The position numbers and the translations under genes are program-made. A stretch of DNA of 5,030 bases from Planctomycetaceae bacterium (GTDB taxonomy: Bacteria; Planctomycetota; UBA1135; GCA-002686595). Positions 1 through 5,030 of this stretch are shown in pieces (within the stretch, counting starts at the first letter, position 1; each line of letters starts with the position of its first letter). The stretch is from the NCBI GenBank assembly GCA_013360535.1, contig JABWBL010000301.1:1-5030 (forward strand). The letters are read 5' to 3'. The notes under the pieces were generated by a model. The model was not told the origin of the DNA and ran no database searches. It saw only the letters and a list, made by a program, of their open reading frames with translations.

Positions 1-52
1 TCGTGCGCTCGACGCCCCAGTGCATGGCCACCACGAGGAAGTCGCAGGACTG
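1..52 (-). other. CapA-like (PGA_cap) fragment at the window edge
   Basis: The last 17 readable codons give [17 protein letters not shown]. The pattern of a hydrophobic strand ending in HWG-E is typical of CapA/PgsA, calcineurin-like metallophosphoesterase-fold proteins of poly-gamma-glutamate capsule synthesis, where the His is a likely metal ligand. IF-2 would instead continue with a basic strand such as VRVLRDG. The stretch is short and cut by the window edge, so the assignment rests on this one motif. Sequence beyond base 1 would settle it. Confidence 0.5.
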
Positions 53-493
53 CTTGGCGTTTCGGACGATCTTGCCCTCCTGGACGTAGGAGCCCGCGAT
101 GGGCCCGAGCTTCGAGATGCTGAAGACCTGACGGACCTGCGCGCGGCCCAGTGTCGTCTCGCGGATCTCCGGCGCCAGCATGCCGGCCAGCGCCGCCCGG
201 AGGTCGTTCAGGGCCTCGTAGATGACGTTGTAGTTCCTGACGTCGACACCGCTCGCCTGCGCCTGGCCTGCCGCCTTCGGCTCGGCCTTGACGTTGAACC
301 CGAGCACGATGGCGTTGGACGCCGACGCGAGCATCACGTCGCTCTCCGTGATGGCGCCGACCGACCCGTGGATGACCTTGAGCCGCACCTCGTCCGTCGA
401 CAGCCGCTCGAGCGACTCGGTCAGCGCATCGTGGCGGCCGACTTCCTTCCAGAGGTCGAGCAGCAGGGCGGAAAAGGGGGGCGTGGAAGTCAC
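1..493 (-). CDS. Mosaic open frame: regulator-like N-terminus, then IF-2 segment, then CapA-like segment (partial)
   Basis: This frame starts at GTG (493-491), overlapping the permease TGA as GTGA, and stays open for 164 codons to the window edge. Three unrelated parts are visible. Residues 1-21, ending [14 protein letters not shown], resemble the start of GAF-domain/sigma-54 activator proteins; this is recognition by eye and weak. Residues about 22-147 are clearly the C-terminal part of translation initiation factor IF-2 ([60 protein letters not shown]). Residues about 148-164 ([13 protein letters not shown]) match the HWG-E motif region of CapA/PgsA poly-gamma-glutamate-type proteins. No known protein has this order, and the IF-2 part lacks its GTPase domain and last domain. 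The operon position suggests the original gene was a regulator of the transporter. A misassembly is the simplest reading. The open frame is certain; that it is one real gene is doubtful. Confidence 0.5.
   Translation of the reverse strand, partial: MTSTPPFSALLLDLWKEVGRHDALTESLERLSTDEVRLKVIHGSVGAITESDVMLASASNAIVLGFNVKAEPKAAGQAQASGVDVRNYNVIYEALNDLRAALAGMLAPEIRETTLGRAQVRQVFSISKLGPIAGSYVQEGKIVRNAKQSCDFLVVAMHWGVERT
53..430 (-). other. infB: Displaced infB (IF-2) fragment inside the mosaic frame
   Basis: About 126 codons match the C-terminal region of bacterial IF-2, covering the end of the linker domain after the GTPase core, IF-2 domain 3 (C1), and the first strand of the last domain. Recognisable blocks are [63 protein letters not shown] and [20 protein letters not shown]-2 is normally a protein of 600-1000 or more residues encoded in the nusA-infB-rbfA cluster. 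Here neither the G domain nor the fMet-tRNA-binding C2 domain follows, and there are no infB neighbours. The piece has no frameshift or stop, so it is not an old decayed copy. Boundaries are set by where the similarity stops and are good to a few codons. Confidence 0.85.
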
Positions 494-1365
494 GAGCCAG
501 TCTCCTCGGCAAGTCCTCGACGTTCTCTCAAGCGCCGCTCGAGCCGGCCGAAGACCACGAGGTCGACGACGATACCGATCGAGAGGACGACGATCATCCA
601 GGCGAGCAGGCCCTCCGGGTCGGAGAGTTCGCGGGCGAAGTGCAGGCGGGCCCCGATCGACGGGCGGTCGGCGAGGAACACCATCAGCTCGCCCGCCATC
701 AGGCTGCGCCACGAGAAGGCCCAGCCCTGCTTCAAGCCCGCGACGTAGCCGGGCAGCGCCGCGGGGAACACGACGCGCCGGAAGAGCGTGAAACCGCGCG
801 CTCCCATGGTGCGTCCGACACGCAGCAGCAGCGGGGGAACGTGGTCGACGGCGCTCACCAATCCGACCGCGATCGACGGGGCGGCGCCGAGCACGATCAC
901 GAAAAGGATCGCGGCCTCGCCGAGCTGGAAGAAGAGGATGGCGAGCGGGAACCACACGACCGACGGCATCGTCTGCAGGCCGGCGATCAGGCCACCGAGC
1001 GCCGCTCGCAGCCAGCCGAAACGCGCCATCGTGATGCCGACCAGCGTTCCCGCGACGAGCGAGATCGCGAAGCCCGCGAGCGCGCGGCCGAGGGTGATCT
1101 TCGCGGCGGCGAGCACTTCGCCGGTCGAGAGTTCCGTCCACAGCCGCTTGGCGACAGGCCACGGGCCGGGCAACACCCACTCGGGCTTCCAGCCGCTCCA
1201 CACCACCGCCTGCCAGAGGGCGATCGCGACCGCGAGCGCCACGAGCGGGGACAGGTAAGCGAGCCGCGAAGCGCGTTGCGCCTGTCCGGCGTCGCCGGCG
1301 TCGAAGGCACGGGGAGCCGCCACGCGCGCCTCAGGCTTCGAGAGCTTCGGAGTCTGCAGTCGCAT
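490..1365 (-). CDS. ABC transporter permease, SsuC/TauC/NrtB type
   Basis: This 291-residue inner-membrane permease is the channel subunit of the importer. It is a BPD_transp_1 family protein of the usual length. Hydrophobic segments are visible near residues 36-56, 92-114, 122-146, 150-173 and 254-273. The cytoplasmic EAA loop, which docks on the ATPase, is near residues 186-206 ([20 protein letters not shown]), with the conserved Gly and the closing LP. The N-terminus carries [21 protein letters not shown], typical of the SsuC/TauC/NrtB group. The ATG at 1365 is preceded by AAGGA at 8 nt spacing and lies 35 bp inside the end of the ATPase gene, so translation is probably coupled. It ends in GTGA, overlapping the next frame. 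The substrate cannot be read from the permease; sulfonate, taurine or nitrate are the family options. Confidence 0.93.
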   Translation of the reverse strand: MRLQTPKLSKPEARVAAPRAFDAGDAGQAQRASRLAYLSPLVALAVAIALWQAVVWSGWKPEWVLPGPWPVAKRLWTELSTGEVLAAAKITLGRALAGFAISLVAGTLVGITMARFGWLRAALGGLIAGLQTMPSVVWFPLAILFFQLGEAAILFVIVLGAAPSIAVGLVSAVDHVPPLLLRVGRTMGARGFTLFRRVVFPAALPGYVAGLKQGWAFSWRSLMAGELMVFLADRPSIGARLHFARELSDPEGLLAWMIVVLSIGIVVDLVVFGRLERRLRERRGLAEETGS

Positions 1366-2134
1366 GGATGACTTCCTTGAGGCGGTCGGTGAGCTTGCGG
1401 GCGAGCTGGCTGACTTCGGGCGAGTCGATGCGGCGCGGACGTTCGATGTCGACCTCGAACTCCTGCGCGATGCGGCCGGGGCGGCTGGAGAGCAGCACGA
1501 CGCGGTCGGCGAGGCGCGCGGCCTCGCGCGGGTTGTGCGTGACGAACAGGACCGTGAGTCCGGTGCGTTGCCAGACGCGTTCGAGCTCGTCGTGCAGCCG
1601 GTCGCGCAACAGCGCGTCGAGCGCGCCGAAGGGCTCGTCCATCAGCAGCACGCGCGCGTCCTGAGCGAGCGCGCGGGCGAGGGCCGCACGCTGGCGCATA
1701 CCGCCGGAGAGCTGGTGGGGGCGGTGCTGAGCGAAGCCCGTCAGGTGCACGAGGTCGAGCAACTCCGCGATCCGCTCCGCGCGCGCTTTCGGGGCGAGAC
1801 CGCGCATTTCCATCGGGAAACTGACGTTTTCCTCGACGGTCGCCCACGGGAAGAGCGCCGAGTCCTGGAACATCACCGCGGGCTGTCCGCCGGCGACCCG
1901 CAGCTCACCGGAAGTCGGCTCGTCGAGGCCGGCCACGAGATGGAGCAGCGTGCTCTTGCCGCAGCCCGACGCGCCGAGCAGGCACACGAACTCGCCCTCG
2001 TGCACGTCGAGGTCGATGCGGTCGAGCGCCAGCACGCGCTGCTCGGCCTTGCCGTGGGCACGCGACAGGTCGCGCAGGCGCACGGCGGGGTCACGCTCGG
2101 AATTCATGGGGAGCACCCGTTCCCGCAGCACCAT
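1331..2134 (-). CDS. ABC transporter ATP-binding protein, SsuB/TauB/NrtD type
   Basis: This 267-residue cytoplasmic ATPase powers the importer. All catalytic motifs are present: Walker A GASGCGKST (54-62), Q-loop Gln at 90 (VMFQDSALFPW), signature LSGGMRQR (142-149), Walker B VLLMDEP (162-168), D-loop ALD (171-173) and H-loop His200 (FVTHNPREA). The MFQDSALFPW and EPFGALDALLR stretches are typical of the nitrate/sulfonate/taurine importer ATPases. I chose the ATG at 2134 because GGAGG lies 10 nt upstream and the binding-protein TGA ends only 2 nt before it. The in-frame ATG at 2107 has no comparable ribosome site. Further in-frame extension upstream only reads through the binding-protein gene in the wrong frame. 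The 3' end overlaps the permease gene by 35 bp. Confidence 0.95.
   Translation of the reverse strand: MVLRERVLPMNSERDPAVRLRDLSRAHGKAEQRVLALDRIDLDVHEGEFVCLLGASGCGKSTLLHLVAGLDEPTSGELRVAGGQPAVMFQDSALFPWATVEENVSFPMEMRGLAPKARAERIAELLDLVHLTGFAQHRPHQLSGGMRQRAALARALAQDARVLLMDEPFGALDALLRDRLHDELERVWQRTGLTVLFVTHNPREAARLADRVVLLSSRPGRIAQEFEVDIERPRRIDSPEVSQLARKLTDRLKEVIHATADSEALEA
1374..1378 (-). promoter_or_regulatory. Ribosome binding site of the permease gene
   Basis: AAGGA on the minus strand, 8 nt before the ATG at 1365 and within the ATPase coding sequence. It supports the 35-bp gene overlap as real. Confidence 0.7.
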
Positions 2135-2136
2135 GG

Positions 2137-3186
2137 TCACTTCGCCTCCGTGCGGATCGTGGGCTCGCCGCGGCCCGCGAGCAGCTCGTTGAGCAGGCGC
2201 AGGTCGTAGATGCCGCGCACGTCGACGCCCTCGAGCTTGACGAGGCCGATCGTCTCCGCGTCCTTGGCGGACTTCACGAGCGTGTCCGCCAGCGGGTCGT
2301 GCGTGAACTGCAGGTTCTTCCAGGCGCCGCCGATGACCTCGGCGCCGATGCGCTTGCCGGTGATCTTCGCGATGCCGGCGTTGACGGTTTCCTGCGCCTC
2401 CGCGGGCTTGGCGAGCAGCGCTGCCTCGGCCGCGAGGTGCCCCCGCAGGAGCGCACGCACGACGTCGGGGTGCTGCTCGAGGAACTCCGTGCGCACGATC
2501 AGGTGCGTGGTGACGAACTGGCCCTGCGGCCAGAGCTCGCGCTCGTCGACGAGGATCTTGCCACCACCTTCGAGCACGAGGCGCGTGGCCCACGGCTCGG
2601 GCACCCAGCCACCAGCGATGTTGCGCGCGCGGAACTGCTCGAGCGTCTGAGCGTTCTCCTGCGGCACGACGAACACGTCGCTCGTGCCGGTGAGCTCGAC
2701 CTTGAAGCCCTTGCCCTTGAGCCACGCGCGCAAGGCGACGTCCTGCGTGCCGCCGAGTTGCGGGCTCGCGAGCTTCTTGCCGCGCAGGTCCTCGGGCTTC
2801 TCGACGCCAGGATCGACGACGAGGAACGCCCCGCCGCTCGTGGCGCCCGCGATGACACGCACGGCCTTGCCCTTCGACTTCACGTACGCGTTGATCGCTG
2901 GATTGGGACCGATGTAGGTCGCGTCCAGCCCGCCCGAGAGCAGCGCCTCGACTGCAGCGGGACCGGCGTTGAACGTGAACGTCTTGAGGGTCGCGAGCTC
3001 GCCCAGCTCGGTCTTGAACGTGCCCTGCTCGACGCCGCAGATCGCGGTGGCATGGGTGACGTTGGCGAAGTAGCCCAGCCGCAGCTCGACGGGTGCATCG
3101 CCGGTTGCGGGAGCAGAGGATCCGGCGGACGCGAGGGCCACCGAAGCGGCCAGCGTCCAGGCGAACAGGTTGGTGAGAAGAGTCAT
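2137..3186 (-). CDS. ABC transporter periplasmic substrate-binding protein, SsuA/TauA/NrtA (NMT1-like) family
   Basis: This 349-residue secreted protein would capture the solute in the periplasm and hand it to the permease. A signal peptide spans residues 1-21 (MTLLTNLFAWTLAASVALASA) with a probable cut after ASA; there is no lipobox Cys, so it should be soluble. The mature part opens with ELRLGYFANVTHATAICGVEQ and contains TFNAGPAAVEALLSGGLDATYIGPNP (71-96), GATSGGAFLVV (114-124), LRGKKLASPQLGGTQDVALR (134-153) and GGWVPEPWATRL (192-203). All are typical of sulfonate/nitrate/taurine-binding proteins. The ATG at 3186 is chosen because the signal peptide begins there. The longer frame from 3291 runs through hairpins and starts upstream of the predicted transcription start. 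First gene of the ABC operon behind a sigma-54 promoter. Substrate class is inferred from family only. Confidence 0.93.
   Translation of the reverse strand: MTLLTNLFAWTLAASVALASAGSSAPATGDAPVELRLGYFANVTHATAICGVEQGTFKTELGELATLKTFTFNAGPAAVEALLSGGLDATYIGPNPAINAYVKSKGKAVRVIAGATSGGAFLVVDPGVEKPEDLRGKKLASPQLGGTQDVALRAWLKGKGFKVELTGTSDVFVVPQENAQTLEQFRARNIAGGWVPEPWATRLVLEGGGKILVDERELWPQGQFVTTHLIVRTEFLEQHPDVVRALLRGHLAAEAALLAKPAEAQETVNAGIAKITGKRIGAEVIGGAWKNLQFTHDPLADTLVKSAKDAETIGLVKLEGVDVRGIYDLRLLNELLAGRGEPTIRTEAK
2145..2149 (-). promoter_or_regulatory. Ribosome binding site of the ATPase gene
   Basis: GGAGG on the minus strand, inside the last codons of the binding-protein gene, with 10 nt to the ATG at 2134. 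It decides between the two candidate ATPase starts. Confidence 0.75.
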
Positions 3187-3198
3187 GGTGCTTCGTTT

Positions 3199-3217
3199 CC
3201 CGTGAGAGGCTTCACGG
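3199..3217. promoter_or_regulatory. Inverted repeat in the binding-protein leader
   Basis: CCGTGA (3200-3205) and TCACGG (3212-3217) form a perfect 6-bp dyad with a 6-nt spacer, preceded by C to give the same CCCGTGA half-site as the cluster near 3331-3358. It lies about +14 to +31 from the predicted start site and 13-31 nt before the ATG. It could be a downstream operator, or an mRNA hairpin just ahead of the ribosome site. The symmetry is plain; the role is inference. Confidence 0.5.
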
Positions 3218-3240
3218 CTCGTGGGCCGTCGCTCCCGTGG

Positions 3241-3257
3241 AGCAAGCGGGGTGCCAA
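3241..3257 (-). promoter_or_regulatory. Sigma-54 (RpoN) -24/-12 promoter of the ABC operon
   Basis: The minus strand reads TTGGCACCCCGCTTGCT. This matches the known sigma-54 consensus TGGCAC-N5-TTGC(A/T) exactly, with the invariant GG and GC separated by the required 10 nt. It is intergenic and correctly oriented. Counting from the GG as -25/-24, transcription would start near 3230, giving a 44-nt leader before the binding-protein ATG. Sigma-54 promoters need an AAA+ enhancer-binding protein, and a candidate palindromic upstream site lies at about -101 to -128. No convincing sigma-70 promoter was seen in this spacer. Confidence 0.8.
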
Positions 3258-3259
3258 GC

Positions 3260-3283
3260 GCCCCAGACGGGGCCAAACGGCCC
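3260..3283. other. Two overlapping, mutually exclusive short hairpins upstream of the -24 element
   Basis: GCCCC (3260-3264) pairs with GGGGC (3269-3273) around loop AGAC. GGGCC (3270-3274) pairs with GGCCC (3279-3283) around loop AAAC. The two share bases, so only one can form. They begin three bases upstream of the sigma-54 -24 element. In a porin read-through transcript they could act as alternative structures; on DNA they may be incidental in GC-rich sequence. Confidence 0.35.
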
Positions 3284-3293
3284 GGAAACACCC

Positions 3294-3324
3294 GCGGAGC
3301 GGGGGGAAGGTCCCACCGCTCCGC
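3294..3324 (-). terminator. Strong hairpin, possible porin transcript terminator
   Basis: GCGGAGCGG (3294-3302) is a perfect 9-bp inverted repeat with CCGCTCCGC (3316-3324). Inside, GGG/CCC (3304-3306 with 3312-3314) adds three pairs after one mismatch, leaving a 5-nt loop. It lies 40-70 bases past the porin stop codon. The minus strand after the stem reads GGGTGTTTCC, with no real U tract, so it is not a textbook intrinsic terminator. It also falls between the candidate enhancer site and the sigma-54 promoter. Confidence 0.45.
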
Positions 3325-3330
3325 TTCATG

Positions 3331-3358
3331 GCCCGTGAGGAGTCACGGGCGCCCGTGA
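3331..3358. promoter_or_regulatory. Candidate enhancer (UAS) made of three palindromic half-sites
   Basis: GCCCGTGA (3331-3338), TCACGGGC (3343-3350) and GCCCGTGA (3351-3358) are three exact 8-bp half-sites in alternating orientation. The last two abut to give the perfect 16-bp palindrome TCACGGGCGCCCGTGA; the first two form an 8-4-8 dyad. The cluster lies about 101-128 bp upstream of the predicted sigma-54 start, the normal distance for an NtrC-type activator. It begins five bases after the porin stop codon, so it may also fold as a hairpin in the porin mRNA end. A related dyad occurs at 3199-3217. Confidence 0.55.
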
Positions 3359-3363
3359 GATCC

Positions 3364-4824
3364 TCAGGGCAGGAACCGCGGCGCGATCTCGACATAGAAG
3401 AAATCCGTGTCGTTGTTGCGTCCGGCGTCTTTCGTGAAGTCGCCGGGGGCAAAGTAGGCGTAGCCGATGGCGACGTCGGTGTACTGCCCGAGCTTGAAGC
3501 GCAGGCGAATGTCGAACTCGTTGCCCATGTACGTGCCGCTCTGGCCCGTCGCGTCGCGCAGGTTGTTCGCCGCGGCCCAGCGGTCGGTGTCGCTCGCGAG
3601 CCAGTACCAGCTCCAGCCGAGGTCGACGCGCACGTCCTTCGCCGGCTGGAACTCGAGGCGCGTCTTGGGCGTGAGGATGTTCTCGAACTGGATGTAGTCG
3701 TTCGAGGACCACGGGCGCGCGAAGCCGAACAGCTTGTCGAAGCGCTCGTTCGAGCCGTCGGTGGGATCCTCGTCGCCGCTCGCGTATCCGAGGAACAAGC
3801 CGACGCGCGGCTTCCAGTCGTGCTCGAACAGATAGCCCAGCTCCGCCGTGGCCGCCTGCGCACGGTGGTCGCGCGGACCGTCGTCTCCGAACTGCACGAT
3901 GCCCTGCAGATCCCAGTCCAGACCGCTCTTCCCGGTCGCACCGTAGGCGCGCAACCCGGCGGTGTGGATCTCGCGTGCCGCCGCTCCACCGAGGTCCTGC
4001 TGCTTGAGCAACAGGTAGTAGGGCTGGAGCGTCACCACGTCGGACCAGCGCCGCCAGTCGCCGATCACGCCGTAAAACCACTGGTTGTGGACGGCGTCGT
4101 CAGGTTCGTCGATGCGGCGATTGACGGGCTTGAGCGCGAGCAAGTCGAGCTGCCAGTCATTCGACTGCTTGCCCAGGATCGCGCGGAAGCCCTGGAAGTT
4201 GTTGGTCGTGTTGCGCCACTCGTTGCGCGCCAGCAGCCGCCGATCCGTGTATTCGAAGGCCATGCGTCCGGCCTGCAGGCGCAGCGGGCGATCCGGACCG
4301 AGCGCATCCTCGAAGTGGAGCTCCGCGATGCCTTGGATGAGCTCCTGACGGTTGACGTCCCGGCTGTCGGCCGCGAAGTCGCTGTTCGAGCGGAAGGCGT
4401 CCTCGTACTCGAGGTAGAAGCGGAACGGGTCGATCCAGTCGTGGATGCCGAAGTAGCCTCGCCAGCGCTGCAGGACCGGCTCGTCGAGACCCTCGACGTT
4501 CCGGCGCAAGTCGTCATCGCGATACTCGTAGCGGGCGCGGTAGTCGAAGCCGAAGTCGATGTACTTGAAGCTGTCGCCCTTGAGCCAGTCGACCTTGTCG
4601 AGCGCGCGCACGTACCGCGGTGGCTGCGAGTCCTTCTTCGTGCCCGTCGAACGCGCGTCGACGAAGTAGTCCTTCGGCTTTGGCGCCGTCTCCTGTTATG
4701 GAGCAACGGACTCCGGCGGCTGGATGGCGGGAGCTGGAGGGGGCGAGGAGGACGTTTGGGCCAGCGCGGGAGCCGCGGCGAGTCCTAGCAGCAGAGGGAG
4801 CGATGCAGGCGTGCGACCGTTCAT
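3364..4824 (-). pseudogene. Alginate-export-family outer-membrane porin, interrupted by an in-frame TAA
   Basis: From ATG 4824 the frame encodes a clear signal peptide (MNGRTPASLPLLLGLAAAPA, cut after ALA at 20-22) and a Pro-rich linker. It then hits TAA at codon 43 (4698-4696) and continues in the same frame to 3364. The barrel part, from about 4611, is 415 residues of alternating polar/aromatic strands (YIDFGFDYRARYEYRDDD, RWRGYFGIHDWIDPFRFYLE, LRLQAGRMAFEYTDRRLL). These are typical of Alginate_exp proteins related to AlgE, and total length fits the family. The first usable start after the stop is GTG 4611, which would lack a signal peptide and could not reach the outer membrane. One base change (TAA from CAA or GAA) would restore the gene. 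It is therefore a recent pseudogene, a sequencing error or a case of readthrough. The C-terminus ends RFLP, with Phe third from last rather than terminal. Substrate is unknown; alginate is only the family name. Confidence 0.82.
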
Positions 4825-4855
4825 GGGTTCTCGGAGCGAAGGATTTTCAGGACGG

Positions 4856-4884
4856 CTCGCGGAACCGTCACGGCAGTCCGCGAG
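4856..4884. promoter_or_regulatory. Nested dyad in the porin leader
   Basis: CTCGCGGA (4856-4863) and TCCGCGAG (4877-4884) are a perfect 8-bp inverted repeat with a 13-nt centre that itself holds CCGT-C-ACGG. It spans about +5 to +33 of the predicted porin transcript. It could be a leader hairpin or an operator; the inner TCACGG recalls the half-site of the ABC promoter region. Confidence 0.4.
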
Positions 4885-4898
4885 AGACGGTGCCGATC

Positions 4899-4915
4899 AG
4901 CAAGCCGGATGCCAA
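4899..4915 (-). promoter_or_regulatory. Sigma-54 (RpoN) -24/-12 promoter of the porin gene
   Basis: The minus strand reads TTGGCATCCGGCTTGCT, matching TGGCAC-N5-TTGC(A/T) at all but one base (T for the last C of TGGCAC), with correct 10-nt GG-to-GC spacing. It agrees with the ABC-operon promoter at 15 of 17 positions. The predicted start is near 4888, giving a 64-nt leader before the ATG at 4824. Possible upstream half-sites are GCCGTGA (4977-4983) and GCCCGTG (4996-5002), at about -90 to -114, but these are partial matches and the window ends nearby. The rest of 4825-5030 shows no supported gene. Confidence 0.7.
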
Positions 4916-5030
4916 GCGTCCGTTCACGCCGGTGGCGCCTGCCAGGCCGGACGCGACCCGCGAACCGGCGAGCTGCGCCGTGATGCTTCGCGGCTGCCCG
5001 TGCTGCTCGACGGTTCGGTCAGCGCGACGC

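Noticed and set aside
20..1371. Plus-strand frames across 20-748, 288-791, 640-1371 and 788-1258
   Set aside because: They are antisense to the mosaic frame and the permease, have shadow-like Arg/Ala/Ser composition, and show no recognisable domain.
2135..2725. N-terminal extension of the ATPase frame up to 2725
   Set aside because: It overlaps the binding-protein gene in another frame and gives low-complexity Arg/Ala-rich sequence. The ATPase fold begins just after 2134, where a ribosome site is present.
3187..3291. Longer binding-protein start at 3291
   Set aside because: The added residues carry no signal sequence and bury the real one, and the start would lie upstream of the predicted sigma-54 transcription start near 3230.
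3364..4611. Intact porin gene starting at GTG 4611
   Set aside because: It would have no signal peptide, and the in-frame sequence upstream of 4611 encodes an obvious one from ATG 4824. The GTG is only the first start codon after the nonsense codon.
2299..4788. Plus-strand open frame of 829 codons antisense to the porin and binding protein
   Set aside because: Long antisense frames are expected opposite GC-rich genes. Its translation is Arg/Ala/Val/Glu-rich with no domain, and it runs straight through the intergenic hairpins and two well-recognised opposite-strand genes.
4868..5029. Minus-strand 53-codon partial frame ending ASGLLIGTVSRGLP, faintly like an MreC C-terminus
   Set aside because: The only suggestive stretch is encoded by the sigma-54 promoter itself (4899-4915). 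The rest has no family pattern, and the frame stops between that promoter and the porin start.

Overview
The window is GC-rich, and every supported gene lies on the minus strand, so the layout reads from high to low coordinates. It carries an outer-membrane porin followed by a complete ABC importer: periplasmic binding protein, ATPase and permease. An outer-membrane barrel with a signal peptide means a Gram-negative (diderm) bacterium. Gene content, GC level and the two promoters read here as sigma-54 type would suit a planctomycete or another high-GC environmental lineage, but the taxon is inference only.

Region by region (minus strand): 5030-4825 is a regulatory region with no supported gene and a near-consensus sigma-54 promoter (4915-4899). 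4824-3364 is an alginate-export-family porin (Alginate_exp barrel) whose signal-peptide region is cut off from the barrel by one in-frame TAA (4698-4696). 3363-3187 is a structured intergenic region with repeated CCCGTGA/TCACGGG half-sites, strong hairpins and a second sigma-54 promoter that matches the consensus exactly (3257-3241). 3186-2137, 2134-1331 and 1365-490 are the SsuA/TauA/NrtA-like binding protein, its ATPase and its permease, tightly packed and probably translationally coupled. From 493 to the window edge runs an open frame that begins, through a GTGA overlap, as what looks like a sigma-54-activator type regulator. After about 21 codons it becomes translation initiation factor IF-2 sequence, then at about base 52 CapA-like sequence.

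How it fits together: the porin would pass a small, probably anionic solute (sulfonate, taurine or nitrate class) across the outer membrane, and the ABC system would take it across the inner membrane. Both transcription units have sigma-54 -24/-12 elements that match each other at 15 of 17 positions. A triple palindromic half-site sits about 100-130 bp upstream of the predicted ABC start site, the classic place for an enhancer-binding protein. The last gene of the operon may have encoded that activator. Its replacement by IF-2 and CapA sequence is the strangest thing here; a misassembly or chimeric clone is the most likely cause, with a real rearrangement possible. No wholly new system is evident. 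The items most worth checking are the mosaic gene, the nonsense codon in the porin and the paired sigma-54 regulatory architecture.
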